DNA of 64,000 nt from Paracoccus sp041927875 (GTDB lineage Bacteria > Pseudomonadota > Alphaproteobacteria > Rhodobacterales > Rhodobacteraceae), in NCBI RefSeq assembly GCF_041927875.1, contig NZ_JBHFHN010000001.1. The stretch is one strand, 5' to 3'. The notes beneath the pieces were generated by a model. It was not told the origin of the DNA. It saw nothing but the letters and a program-made list of their open reading frames with translations, and did no database searches. The position numbers were made by a program, and so were the translations under genes. Each line of letters starts with the position of its first letter. Within the stretch, counting starts at the first letter, position 1. This document shows positions 8,332 through 17,203 of the stretch, in pieces.

Positions 8332-9668
8332 CGCCCCCTGGGCCGGGCGGCCTTGGCCTCGACCCGTGGGTAAAGCCGCGCCATGGTGATGCCCCGCGTC
8401 AGGTTCAGCACCATCAGCGCCGCCCACAGCCCGGCATTGCCCAGCGTGGGCAGCAGCACCGCCAGGGCGATCAGATAGACCGCGACCGAAGCCAGCATGG
8501 CGTTGCGCATCTCGCGCGTCAGGGTGGCGCCGATGAAGATGCCGTCCAGCATCCAGGCGGCAATGCCGATCACCGGCGCGACTGCGACAAAAGGCAGCAG
8601 CGCGCCCGCGGCGGCGCGCACCTGCGGCTCGGTCGTCATCACCGCGATCAGCGACGGGCCAAGGATCAGGAAGGCGAGGCCCAGCACCGCCGCGCCCCCC
8701 GCACCCCATTGCCCGGTCAGGATCGCGGCGCGGCGCAGCCGGTCGGGGCGGCGCGCGCCGACGGCCTGGCCGACCAGCGTCTCGGCGGCAAAGGCAAAGC
8801 CATCCAGCGCATAGGCGGTGATTTCCAGAAATTGCAGCAGCACCTGATTGGCGGCCAGTTGCACATCGCCATGCCCCGCGCCCAGGAACAGAAAGGTGGT
8901 GAAGCTGGCCTGCAACAGCACCGACCGGATCATGATGTCGCTGTTGACCGACCAGATCTCGCGCAGGCGGTCACGGTCGAACAGCCGCGCGGCCTGACGC
9001 AGCGCGGGCTGCATCAGCACGCCGCGCGCCAGCCACAGGCCAAGCGCCAGCCCCGCGATCTCGGCGATCAGGGTGGCGGTGGCGACGCCCTTGACGCCCC
9101 AGCCCAGACCCAGAACGAACCACAGATCCAGCGCCACATTCAGCCCGTTCATCAGCAGTTGCAGGGCCAGCACGGCGCGGGCGCGCTCGGTCGCGATCAG
9201 CCAGCCGGTCAGCGCATAAAGCGCGATGGTCGCGGGCGCACCCCAGATGCGGATCGCCAGATAGTCGCGCGCAAGCCCGGTGACCTGATCGCTGGCGGGC
9301 GCGAGGGCAAAGGCCGCGGCAAACAGCGGGCCTTGCAGCGCGATCAGGGCCAGCCCCGCCGCGCCTGCGATCATCAGCGCGCGCGCCAGATGGGCGCCGA
9401 CCTCGGCCTGATCGCCCGCGCCATGGGCCTGCGCGACCAGCCCCGATGTGCCCATGCGCAGAAAGCCGAACACCCAATAGATCGTCGCCAGAATGACCGC
9501 GCCAATGCCGACCGCACCGATCGGCGCGGCCTGACCCATCTGCCCGACCACGGCGGTATCGACCGCCCCCAGGATCGGCACGGTGACATTGGCGATGACA
9601 ATGGGCAGCGCGATCGCCAGCACGCGCCGGTGGCTCAGCGGGCGGCTGTCGTCAACTGCGGGGGGCAT
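8328..9668 (-). CDS. MATE-family multidrug/metabolite efflux protein (DinF-like)
   Basis: A 446-residue inner-membrane antiporter with about twelve hydrophobic segments in two homologous halves. The N-terminal block LPIVIANVTVPILGAVDTAVVGQ is the MatE signature of the DinF branch, and the second half contains the matching LLQFLEITAYALDGFAFAAETLVGQAVG. It is driven by H+ or Na+ gradients; the substrate is unknown. It is the last gene of a three-gene operon with two thioesterases, overlapping the preceding gene by 17 bases, which implies translational coupling. Confidence 0.87.
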   Translation of the reverse strand: MPPAVDDSRPLSHRRVLAIALPIVIANVTVPILGAVDTAVVGQMGQAAPIGAVGIGAVILATIYWVFGFLRMGTSGLVAQAHGAGDQAEVGAHLARALMIAGAAGLALIALQGPLFAAAFALAPASDQVTGLARDYLAIRIWGAPATIALYALTGWLIATERARAVLALQLLMNGLNVALDLWFVLGLGWGVKGVATATLIAEIAGLALGLWLARGVLMQPALRQAARLFDRDRLREIWSVNSDIMIRSVLLQASFTTFLFLGAGHGDVQLAANQVLLQFLEITAYALDGFAFAAETLVGQAVGARRPDRLRRAAILTGQWGAGGAAVLGLAFLILGPSLIAVMTTEPQVRAAAGALLPFVAVAPVIGIAAWMLDGIFIGATLTREMRNAMLASVAVYLIALAVLLPTLGNAGLWAALMVLNLTRGITMARLYPRVEAKAARPRGR

Positions 9669-10182
9669 CGGACTGAGGCATCACGAAATGCCCCGTCGCC
9701 TGGGCGAACAGGCGGGTGCGGTTGTCCTGCCAGGCCTCGACATGAACGCTGGCATAGCGCCGACCCGACCGGTTCACCCGCGCCCGCGCATAGGCATCGC
9801 GCGGCAGACCGGAACGCAGGTAATCGACGGTGAAATCAATCGTCTTGGGCAGGCGCGGCAGATGCAGCGGGTCCAGCCCACCGGCATCGACACGGCCGGC
9901 CTCGACATCCTCCCACAGCATCGACCAGGACAATTCGATGATCGCCGTGGTTTCCAGAAACGCCGCCGTCACTCCGCCATGGATCGCGGGCAGCAAGGGG
10001 TTGCCGATCAGCTTGTCGTCAAAGGGCAGGATCGCTGTCAGCTCATCGCCGCGGCGGTCGAACTGGATGCCCAGGAACTGAATATAGGGCACGCCCGACA
10101 CAAGCGCACGCAGCGCGGCATCGCGGCGCTGCTTGATCTGATGCAGGGGTTCGTTGCGGCTGCCTTGGCTGGTGTCGGTCAT
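9652..10182 (-). CDS. PaaI-type hotdog thioesterase
   Basis: A 176-residue acyl-CoA thioesterase of the hotdog fold. The region LPAIHGGVTAAFLETTAIIEL (about 63-83) is the HGG-type active-site helix with an acidic residue, followed by VDYLRSGLPRDAYARARVNRSGRR and a closing beta strand. It is longer than its upstream neighbour because of an insertion around residues 85-110. It overlaps both neighbours (ATGA with the upstream thioesterase, 17 bases with the MATE gene). The physiological acyl-CoA is unknown. Confidence 0.8.
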   Translation of the reverse strand: MTDTSQGSRNEPLHQIKQRRDAALRALVSGVPYIQFLGIQFDRRGDELTAILPFDDKLIGNPLLPAIHGGVTAAFLETTAIIELSWSMLWEDVEAGRVDAGGLDPLHLPRLPKTIDFTVDYLRSGLPRDAYARARVNRSGRRYASVHVEAWQDNRTRLFAQATGHFVMPQSDAPRS

Positions 10183-10652
10183 GCTGTTGCCTTGGGCTTG
10201 CGGCTGCGTTCGATGGTGAAGGCGCCGGTGGCCATGGCGACCGGCGTTTCGGTGTCGGTGTCGTCATGGGCGGTGGCGCGCACGAAGGCGACCGACCGGG
10301 TGACGTGATAGCATTCGGCCCGCGCGGTGATCGCCGATCCGGGCCGCGCGGCGCGCATATAATCGATGCGCAGATCAATGGTCGCCGTCGCCGCCGGGCT
10401 TTCGGGATGGCTCAGCACCGCCGCGCCGCAGCAGGTATCCATCAGCGCCGACACCGCACCGCCATGGATCACCCCGCTGCGCGGATCGCCCACCAGCCGC
10501 AGATCGTAGGGCATGGTGATCGTGGCGCGCCCGGCGGCGATCTCCTGGATCTCCATGCCCAGGGCGCGCGAATGCGGGATCGCCTCGATGAATTGGCGGG
10601 CCATCTGCAAAAGCCCCTCGCCGCTGGGGGGGTGTTCGGTGATCTCGCTCAT
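10179..10652 (-). CDS. PaaI-type hotdog thioesterase
   Basis: A 157-residue hotdog-fold acyl-CoA thioesterase. SGVIHGGAVSALMDTCCGAAV is the HGG plus catalytic Asp region, and TIDLRIDYMRAARPG the substrate-strand region, both typical of PaaI/YdiI-like enzymes. The start was set at MSEITEHPP because GAAAGG precedes it and the upstream extension is Pro/Arg-rich. It is the first gene of an operon with a paralogous thioesterase and a MATE pump, divergent from a MerR regulator. Pairing with beta-oxidation genes across the divergent promoter suggests acyl-CoA homeostasis; this is inference. Confidence 0.82.
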   Translation of the reverse strand: MSEITEHPPSGEGLLQMARQFIEAIPHSRALGMEIQEIAAGRATITMPYDLRLVGDPRSGVIHGGAVSALMDTCCGAAVLSHPESPAATATIDLRIDYMRAARPGSAITARAECYHVTRSVAFVRATAHDDTDTETPVAMATGAFTIERSRKPKATA

Positions 10653-10783
10653 CTTCGGCCTTTCGGGTGGCGGTGCGTGGCGCAGTATCGGCCCGGCCCC
10701 GGCCCGGCGCAACCCCGCCCCACATCCAAGGCGGTTGTCATGGCCGCCCGCATCCGGCTAAGGTTGCGCAAAGGATGACCGCG

Positions 10784-11158
10784 ATGGCCGAACAGCAGCT
10801 GACCTTCAAGGAAATGTGCGCGCGTTTCGACGTGACGCCGCGCACCTTGCGTTACTACGAATATATCGAACTGCTCAGCCCGCAGAAACAAGGCCGGTCG
10901 CGGTTCTATGGCCCGCGTGAGGTGGCGCGGATGACGCTGATCCTGCGCGGCCGCCGCTGGGGCTTCAGCCTTGAGGAAATCCGCCAGTGGCTGTTGATCT
11001 ACGACAAGAAGGGGTCGTCGGAACAGAACCAGGTCTGGGTCGATCTGGCCGACCGACAGCTTGCCGTGCTTGAGGCGCAGCGCGCCGAGATGGACAAGAC
11101 CATCGCCGAACTGCGCGCCACCCGTGATGAGGTCGCCCGCCAGTTGCACCGCGCCTGA
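10784..11158 (+). CDS. MerR-family transcriptional regulator (first of a tandem pair)
   Basis: A 124-residue DNA-binding regulator. The N-terminal winged helix reads TFKEMCARFDVTPRTLRYYEY with RSRFYGPREVARM and a second helix LRGRRWGFSLEEIRQ, followed by a C-terminal dimerisation coiled coil (about 80-120). No cysteine cluster is present, so it is not a metal sensor of the classical type. The ATG at 10784 was preferred to 10775 because AAGG lies nine bases before it and abuts the other. It lies 127 bases upstream of a paralogue and of beta-oxidation genes, suggesting a fatty or branched acyl-CoA-responsive role, as for LiuR-type MerR proteins. Confidence 0.8.
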   Translation: MAEQQLTFKEMCARFDVTPRTLRYYEYIELLSPQKQGRSRFYGPREVARMTLILRGRRWGFSLEEIRQWLLIYDKKGSSEQNQVWVDLADRQLAVLEAQRAEMDKTIAELRATRDEVARQLHRA

Positions 11159-11204
11159 TCGCGGCTTTCCGTGACGACAGCCGCCCCCGTGACGTGACGT
11201 TTCG

Positions 11205-11220
11205 TTTACGCGCGCGTCAA
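11205..11220. promoter_or_regulatory. Near-perfect palindrome, candidate MerR operator
   Basis: TTTACGCGCGCGTCAA is palindromic except for one base pair. It lies 65 bases before the second MerR gene, next to GTGACGTGACG. LiuR-type MerR regulators of acyl-CoA catabolism bind palindromes of similar TTTACG/CGTAAA form, so autoregulation of the merR-acyl-CoA dehydrogenase unit is plausible. Confidence 0.5.
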
Positions 11221-11285
11221 CTTGGCACTACATTCATGGCAGGGATCGCCCCCGGCAGCGGGTGGCGGTGAAAGGGGGCCTGCCG

Positions 11286-11669
11286 ATGTCAGACGATCTG
11301 ATGACCATTCGCCAGATGTGCGACGCCTTCGACGTCACCGCGCGCACCCTTCGCTTTTACGAGGCGCGCGAATTGCTGGCGCCGATCCGGCAGGGTCAGA
11401 AACGCCTGTATACCCGCCGCGACCGGGGTCGGCTGACGCTGATCCTGCGCGGCAAGCGCTTCGGCTTCAGCCTTGAGGAGATCCGGCAATTGCTGGACCT
11501 TTATGAACCCGGTGAGGGCAGCCGCGACCAGATTGCGCGCACCGCCGATGCCGCCCGCGCCCGGCTGGGCATCCTGACCGCCCAGCAGGCTGAACTGACC
11601 ACCGCCATTGACGAGCTGCGCGGCGAGATCGCGCGGCTGGATACCATGCTGGCGGGCCAGCAAGCCTGA
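11286..11669 (+). CDS. MerR-family transcriptional regulator (second of a tandem pair)
   Basis: A 127-residue paralogue of the preceding regulator. It shares MC..FDVT.RTLR.YE, then LTLILRGKRFGFSLEEIRQLLDLY, and a C-terminal coiled coil with QAELTTAIDELRGEIARL. GGGGG lies about eight bases before the ATG. Only 32 bases separate its stop from the acyl-CoA dehydrogenase start, so the two are probably one operon and this protein is the likely local regulator of fatty acid oxidation. The two MerR proteins look like products of a tandem duplication. Confidence 0.82.
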   Translation: MSDDLMTIRQMCDAFDVTARTLRFYEARELLAPIRQGQKRLYTRRDRGRLTLILRGKRFGFSLEEIRQLLDLYEPGEGSRDQIARTADAARARLGILTAQQAELTTAIDELRGEIARLDTMLAGQQA

Positions 11670-11701
11670 CCCGCCCCACCACGACAACAGGGAGAACCGA
11701 C

Positions 11702-13480
11702 ATGCCCAGCTATACGCCCCCCACCCGCGACATGCAGTTCCTGCTGCACGACGTGCTGAACGTCGCGCAATCCGGCATTCCAGGTTACGAGGATCTGGAT
11801 GCCGATACCACCGGCGCCATCCTCGAGGCCGCGGGCCAGCTTGCCTCTGAAGTGCTGGCGCCTCTGAACAGCGTCGGTGACACCGAGGGCTGCGTGCTGG
11901 AAAACGGCGTGGTGCGCACCCCGAAAGGCTTCAAGGAGGCGTTCGAGGCGGTGAAGGAGGGCGGCTGGACCGCGCTCGACTGCGACCCCGAATATGGCGG
12001 GCAGGGCATGCCCTATGTGATGGGGCTGGCCACCGGCGAATTGTTCGTCAGCGCCAACATGGCCTTCAACATGTATCAGGGTCTGACCCATGGCGCCTAT
12101 TCGGCGATACATGTCCACGGCACGGACGAGCAGAAGGCGACCTATCTGCCCAAGATGGTCTCCTGCGACTGGACGGGCACGATGAACCTGACCGAGCCGC
12201 ATTGCGGCACCGATCTGGGCCTGTTGCGCACCAAGGCCGAACCGCAGGATGACGGCAGCTATCTGATCACCGGGCAGAAGATCTTCATCTCGGCGGGCGA
12301 TCACGATCTGTCGGAAAACGTCATCCATCTGGTGCTGGCCAAGGCGCCGGGCGGCGGCGAGGGCACCAAGGGCATTTCGCTGTTCATCGTGCCGAAGTTC
12401 CTGGTGAACGAGGACGGATCCCTGGGCGATCGCAACGCCGTCTCGGTCGGCAAGGTCGAGGAGAAGATGGGCATCCACGGCAATTCGACCTGCGTCATGA
12501 ACTATGACGCGGCAAAGGGCTGGCTGCTGGGCGACCTGCACAAGGGGATGCGGGCGATGTTCACGATGATGAACGAAGCCCGCCTGGGCGTCGGCCTGCA
12601 AGGCTATGCGGTGGCCGAAGCCGCCTATCAGAACGCCGTCGCCTATGCCAAGGACCGCCTGCAAGGCCGCGCCGTGACCGGGGCCGAAAACCCCAGTGGC
12701 CCCGCCGATCCGCTGATCGTGCATCCCGACATCCGCCGCAATCTGATGGACCAGAAATCCACCATCGAGGGCGCGCGGGCACTGGCCTTCTGGGGGGCCG
12801 AGCTGATCGACCGCGGCCACAAGCTGGGCGACAAGAAGGCCGAGGGGCTGATCAGCCTGCTGACCCCGGTCATCAAGGGCTTCCTGACCGACAAGGGCTT
12901 CGAGATCGCGGTGAACGCCCAGCAGGTCTATGGCGGGCACGGCTATATCGAGGAATGGGGCATGTCGCAATTCGCCCGCGACGCCCGCATCACCATGATC
13001 TACGAAGGCGCCAACGGCGTGCAGGCGCTGGACCTGGTGGGCCGCAAGCTGGCCGCCGAGGGCGGCGCGCCGCTGATGGGCTTTTTCGAGATGGTCAAGG
13101 GCTTCATCAAGGAGCACGGCAGCGATGAGGCCCTGAAGGCCGACTTCCTCGAGCCGCTGAAGGCGGCTTCGAAAGACCTTCAGGATGCGGCGATGTATTT
13201 CATGGCCGAGGGGATGAAGAACCCGAACAATGCGCTGGCCGGGTCTTACGACTTCATGCACCTGTTCGGCCACACCGTGCTGGGCCTGATGTGGGCGCGC
13301 ATGGCGGTGGCGGCGAAAGCCGCGCTGGCCGCGGGCGCGGCGGACGCCGGTTTCTACGAAACCAAGCTGGCAACCGGGCGCTATTACATGGCGCGCCAAT
13401 TGCCGATGACGGCGACACATCTGGCGCGCATCAAGACCGGCGCCGCCACGGTGATGGCGCTGGACGCCGACCAGTTCTGA
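11702..13480 (+). CDS. Acyl-CoA dehydrogenase, long C-terminal-domain type
   Basis: FAD enzyme for the first oxidation of beta-oxidation. The 592 residues carry an N-terminal AcdA-like domain with GGQGMPYVMG, the FAD/substrate loop TGTMNLTEPHCGTDLG, the Arg-containing LGVGLQG helix, and catalytic Glu435 in MIYEGANGVQ, followed by the extra C-terminal domain of the FadE5/DmdC-like branch. The ATG follows GGGAGAACC. Thiolase and FadB-type genes follow at a distance, so straight-chain acyl-CoA is the most likely substrate. DMSP-derived 3-methylmercaptopropionyl-CoA dehydrogenase (DmdC) belongs to the same branch and cannot be excluded. Confidence 0.85.
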   Translation: MPSYTPPTRDMQFLLHDVLNVAQSGIPGYEDLDADTTGAILEAAGQLASEVLAPLNSVGDTEGCVLENGVVRTPKGFKEAFEAVKEGGWTALDCDPEYGGQGMPYVMGLATGELFVSANMAFNMYQGLTHGAYSAIHVHGTDEQKATYLPKMVSCDWTGTMNLTEPHCGTDLGLLRTKAEPQDDGSYLITGQKIFISAGDHDLSENVIHLVLAKAPGGGEGTKGISLFIVPKFLVNEDGSLGDRNAVSVGKVEEKMGIHGNSTCVMNYDAAKGWLLGDLHKGMRAMFTMMNEARLGVGLQGYAVAEAAYQNAVAYAKDRLQGRAVTGAENPSGPADPLIVHPDIRRNLMDQKSTIEGARALAFWGAELIDRGHKLGDKKAEGLISLLTPVIKGFLTDKGFEIAVNAQQVYGGHGYIEEWGMSQFARDARITMIYEGANGVQALDLVGRKLAAEGGAPLMGFFEMVKGFIKEHGSDEALKADFLEPLKAASKDLQDAAMYFMAEGMKNPNNALAGSYDFMHLFGHTVLGLMWARMAVAAKAALAAGAADAGFYETKLATGRYYMARQLPMTATHLARIKTGAATVMALDADQF

Positions 13481-13490
13481 GATCAACCGC

Positions 13491-13512
13491 AGGGCCGCGC
13501 CACAGCGGCCCT
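13491..13512 (+). terminator. Hairpin after the acyl-CoA dehydrogenase gene
   Basis: AGGGCCGC and GCGGCCCT form a perfect 8-bp stem with a 6-base loop, ten bases after the stop codon. No T-tract follows directly; GGTTTTTT comes about 40 bases later, just before a copy of the dispersed GAGTATTT motif. Confidence 0.55.
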
Positions 13513-13551
13513 GCCATAGGATTGCCGCGCGGCTGGATGGAAAGGTTTTTT

Positions 13552-13750
13552 GAGTATTTGGACAAAGAGGAAGGGCAAAGGACGCGCCCCGGCCACCCCC
13601 ACCACTACAGCGGGCCTGGCTATTCACCGGCAACCGGGGCGACTTCCCCTTTGACGGTCATCGGCTCTCCAGCCTGTACCGTGGGATTGGCTTAGCAGCG
13701 GAAAGTTAAGAAACTGCCAATGCCATTTCCTCTTTGCAAAAATACTCACT
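13552..13750. repeat. Two inverted copies of the dispersed GAGTATTT/AAATACTC motif
   Basis: Copy 1 (13552-13575) reads GAGTATTTGGACAAAGAGGA; copy 2 (13725-13750) is its inverse, TTCCTCTTTGCAAAAATACTC when read without the leading bases. They bracket about 150 bp holding no gene, between the acyl-CoA dehydrogenase and thiolase genes. The same motif recurs at several other intergenic sites in this window. The whole 312-bp gap therefore contains a hairpin, the repeat pair and the thiolase leader. Confidence 0.7.
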
Positions 13751-13792
13751 TGCCACCCCATCCACCCGCGCCCCGCCAAAACGGAGGAACCC

Positions 13793-15004
13793 ATGTCTGA
13801 CGCCTATATCTATGATGCCTGCCGCACCCCTCGCGGCAAGGGCCGCCCGGATGGCAGCCTGCACGAAGTCACCTCGCTGGCGCTGTCGGCGCGGCTGCTG
13901 AACGCGGTCAAGGATCGCAACGGGCTGGACGGCCATGCGGTCGAGGATGTGATCTGGGGCAACGTCACCCAGGTCAAGGAACAGGGCGGCTGCCTGGCGC
14001 GCAGCGCCGTGCTGGCGTCCAATCTGGATGAGCGTATCCCCGGCCTGTCGATCAACCGCTTCTGCGCAAGCGGGATGGAGGCCGTGAACCTGGCCGCCAA
14101 CCAGGTCAAGGGCGGCGCGGGTCAGGCCTATATCGCGGGCGGGGTCGAGATGATGGGCCGCGTGGCCATGGGCAGCGACGGCGCGGCGATTGCCGTCGAT
14201 CCCAGCCTGGCAATGAAGACCTATTTCGTGCCGCAGGGCATTTCCGCCGACATCATCGCCACTGAATACGGCTTTACCCGCGAACAGGCCGATGCCCTGG
14301 CCGTTGAAAGCCAGCGTCGCGCCGCCGAGGCCTGGGCCGACAACCGCTTCGCCAAGTCGATCGTTCCGGTCGTCGACCAGAATGGCATCGTCATCCTGGA
14401 CCGCGACGAATACATGCGCCCCGGCACCACGATCGAGGATCTGGCGAAGCTGAAGGCCAGCTTCAAGGACATGGGCGAGGTGATGCCCGGCTTCGACAAG
14501 GTTGCGATGCTGAAATACCCGCATCTGTCGGCGATCAACCACATCCACCATGCCGGGAACTCCTCGGGCATCGTGGATGGCGCCGCCGCCGTGCTGATCG
14601 GCAACAAGGCCTTTGGCGAGCAATTCGGTCTGAAGCCCCGCGCCCGCATCCGTGCCACCGCCAAGATCGGCACCGACCCGACGATCATGCTGACCGGCCC
14701 GGTGCCCGTGACCGAAAAGATCCTCAAGGACAGCGGCATGTCGATCAGCGACATCGACCTGTTCGAGGTGAACGAGGCCTTCGCGGCGGTCGTGCTGCGC
14801 TTCATGCAGGCCTTCGACGTCAGCCCCGACAAAGTGAACGTGAACGGCGGCGCGATGGCCATGGGGCACCCCCTGGGCGCGACCGGTGCGATCATCATCG
14901 GCACCCTGCTGGACGAGCTTGAGCGGCGTGACCTGTCGACCGGCCTTGCGACCCTTTGCATCGCGTCCGGCATGGGCGCGGCCACCATCATCGAGCGCGT
15001 GTAA
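13793..15004 (+). CDS. Acetyl-CoA C-acyltransferase (thiolase, FadA/FadI type)
   Basis: Cleaves 3-ketoacyl-CoA to acetyl-CoA and a shortened acyl-CoA. The 403-residue product has nucleophile Cys91 in NRFCASGMEAV, the NEAFA loop, His359 in GGAMAMGHPLGATGA and the acid/base Cys389 in CIASGMGAA. Start ATG follows ACGGAGGAACCC, a strong ribosome site. The FadB-type gene starts 12 bases after its stop, so the two subunits of the trifunctional-like complex are co-translated. A biosynthetic acetoacetyl-CoA thiolase is less likely given this partner. Confidence 0.92.
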   Translation: MSDAYIYDACRTPRGKGRPDGSLHEVTSLALSARLLNAVKDRNGLDGHAVEDVIWGNVTQVKEQGGCLARSAVLASNLDERIPGLSINRFCASGMEAVNLAANQVKGGAGQAYIAGGVEMMGRVAMGSDGAAIAVDPSLAMKTYFVPQGISADIIATEYGFTREQADALAVESQRRAAEAWADNRFAKSIVPVVDQNGIVILDRDEYMRPGTTIEDLAKLKASFKDMGEVMPGFDKVAMLKYPHLSAINHIHHAGNSSGIVDGAAAVLIGNKAFGEQFGLKPRARIRATAKIGTDPTIMLTGPVPVTEKILKDSGMSISDIDLFEVNEAFAAVVLRFMQAFDVSPDKVNVNGGAMAMGHPLGATGAIIIGTLLDELERRDLSTGLATLCIASGMGAATIIERV

Positions 15005-15016
15005 GGAGCCCCTGAC

Positions 15017-17200
15017 ATGACCGATTTCTCCATGAAAACCGGCGACAACGGCGTCGCCATCATCACCTGGGACGTGCCCGGCAAATCGATGAACGTGCTG
15101 TCGATGACTGGCGCGGCCGAGCTGGACGATCTGATCGACGCGGCCCTGGCCGATGAGGCGGTCAAGGGCATCGTCATCACCTCGGGCAAGAAAGACTTCG
15201 CCGCCGGGATGGATCTGAATGTCATCGCCGGGATGAAAGAGGGCGGCGCGCAGGGCGTGTTCGACGGCGTGATGGGCCTGCACCATCTGCTGCGCAAGAT
15301 CGAACGCGCAGGCATGGACCCCAAGACGCTGAAGGGTGGCAAGCCGATCGCCGCCGCGCTGCCGGGCACCGCGCTTGGCATCGGGCTGGAACTGCCGCTG
15401 TCCACCCACCGCATCTTTGCCGCCGACAACCCGAAGGCCAAGATCGGCTTGCCCGAAATCATGGTCGGCATCTTCCCCGGCGCCGGTGGCACCACGCGCC
15501 TGGCCCGCAAGCTGGGCGCGATGATGGCCGCGCCCTTCCTGCTGGAAGGCAAGCTCAGCGATCCCAAGGCCGCCAAATCCGCCGGCCTGATCGATGAGGT
15601 TGTGGCCGATCCAGTCGCTGCCGCGACCGACTGGGTGCTGGCCGCGAAAGACGCCGATCTGGTCAAGCCCTGGGATGCCAAGGGCTACAAGATGCCCGGC
15701 GGTGAGCCGTTCCATCCGGCGGGCTTCATGACCTTTGTCGGTGCCTCTGCGATGGTGCACGGCAAGACCATGGGCGTCTATCCGGCGGCCAAGGCGCTGC
15801 TGAGCGCGGTTTACGAAGGCGCGATGGTGCCCTTTGACCAGGCGCTGAAGATCGAGGCCCGCTGGTTCACCAACGTCATCATGAACCCCTCGTCCGGTGC
15901 GATGATCCGGTCGCTGTTCATCAACAAGGAGGCGCTGGAAAAAGGCGCGAACCGCCCGGCTGTCGGGGATGAAACGGTGAAAAAGGTCGGCATCCTGGGG
16001 GCCGGGATGATGGGTGCGGGCATCGCATATGTGTCGGCCATGGCCGGCATCGAGGTGGTGCTGATCGACGCCAAGCAAGAGGCCGCCGACAAGGGCAAGG
16101 CCTATTCGACCGGCCTTCTGGACAAGGCCATCGCCCGCAAGAAATCGACCGAGGAGAAAAAGGCCGAAGTGCTGGCCCGCATCACCGCCACCACCGATTA
16201 CGCCGCGCTGGAAGGCTGCGACCTGATCGTGGAAGCGGTGTTCGAGGACGTCGGCGTCAAGGCCGATGTCACCGCCAAGGCCGAAGCCGTGATCCCCAAG
16301 GACGCGATCTTCGCCACCAACACCTCGACCCTGCCGATCAGCGAGCTGGCCAAGGCCAGTGCGCGCCCCGATCAGTTCATCGGCATCCACTTCTTTTCGC
16401 CCGTCGACAAGATGCTGCTGGTCGAGATCATCAAGGGCAAACAGACCGGCGATCGCGCGGTGGCCAAGGCGCTGGATTTCGTGCGCCAGATCCGCAAGAC
16501 GCCGATCGTGGTCAATGACGCGCGCTTCTTCTACGCCAACCGCTGCATCATCCCCTATATCAACGAAGGCATCCGCATGGTGGCCGAAGGCGTGAACCCC
16601 ACGCTGATCGAAAACGCCGCCAAGATGATGGGCATGCCGCTGGGGCCGCTGCAACTGGTCGATGAAACCTCGATCGACCTGGGCGTCAAGATCGCCAAGG
16701 CGACCAAGGCCGCGATGGGCGACGCCTATCCCGACAGCGCGGTGGATGAGGTGCTGTTCTGGATGGCCGATCAGGGGCGTTTGGGCAAAAAGGCCAGTGC
16801 GGGCTTCTACGCCTATGACGATGCCGGCAAGCGCGGCGGTCTGTGGGACGGTCTGGCCGACCAATACCCCGAGGCCGAGACCCAGCCCGAACTGACCACC
16901 GTCCAGCACCGCCTGATGATGGCACAGACGCTTGAGGCCGTGCGCGCGCTGGAGGAAGGCGTGCTCGAGGACATCCGCGAAGGCGATGTCGGCGCGATCC
17001 TTGGCTGGGGCTATGCGCCCTGGTCGGGTGGCCCCTTCGGCTGGCTCGACATGCTGGGCGCGCCCCGCGCGGTCGAGATCACCGAAAGCCTGACCCGCGA
17101 CTTCGGCGACCGCTTCGCCACCCCCGCGCTGCTGCGCGAGATGGCGGACAAGGGCCAGACCTTCTATGGCCGCTTCGGGGCTGACAAGAAAGCGGCCTAA
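15017..17200 (+). CDS. Fatty acid oxidation multienzyme, FadB/FadJ type (enoyl-CoA hydratase/3-hydroxyacyl-CoA dehydrogenase)
   Basis: A 727-residue bifunctional enzyme. The N-terminal crotonase domain (about 1-290) has the oxyanion residues in FAAGMDLN and the two catalytic glutamates in GIGLELPLS and GLPEIMVGIFPGAGGTTRL. The NAD fold GILGAGMMGAGIA (about 325-337) begins the hydroxyacyl-CoA dehydrogenase domain, with catalytic His in GIHFFSPVDKM and two C-terminal helical domains. AAGGAG precedes the ATG. It forms an operon with the thiolase gene. FadB and FadJ cannot be separated from sequence alone. Confidence 0.93.
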   Translation: MTDFSMKTGDNGVAIITWDVPGKSMNVLSMTGAAELDDLIDAALADEAVKGIVITSGKKDFAAGMDLNVIAGMKEGGAQGVFDGVMGLHHLLRKIERAGMDPKTLKGGKPIAAALPGTALGIGLELPLSTHRIFAADNPKAKIGLPEIMVGIFPGAGGTTRLARKLGAMMAAPFLLEGKLSDPKAAKSAGLIDEVVADPVAAATDWVLAAKDADLVKPWDAKGYKMPGGEPFHPAGFMTFVGASAMVHGKTMGVYPAAKALLSAVYEGAMVPFDQALKIEARWFTNVIMNPSSGAMIRSLFINKEALEKGANRPAVGDETVKKVGILGAGMMGAGIAYVSAMAGIEVVLIDAKQEAADKGKAYSTGLLDKAIARKKSTEEKKAEVLARITATTDYAALEGCDLIVEAVFEDVGVKADVTAKAEAVIPKDAIFATNTSTLPISELAKASARPDQFIGIHFFSPVDKMLLVEIIKGKQTGDRAVAKALDFVRQIRKTPIVVNDARFFYANRCIIPYINEGIRMVAEGVNPTLIENAAKMMGMPLGPLQLVDETSIDLGVKIAKATKAAMGDAYPDSAVDEVLFWMADQGRLGKKASAGFYAYDDAGKRGGLWDGLADQYPEAETQPELTTVQHRLMMAQTLEAVRALEEGVLEDIREGDVGAILGWGYAPWSGGPFGWLDMLGAPRAVEITESLTRDFGDRFATPALLREMADKGQTFYGRFGADKKAA

Positions 17201-17203
17201 GCC

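Noticed and set aside
13706..16909. A 1067-codon open frame on the minus strand
   Set aside because: It is antisense to the thiolase and FadB-type genes, has a His/Gly/Asp-rich composition typical of reverse translations in GC-rich DNA, and shows no domain.
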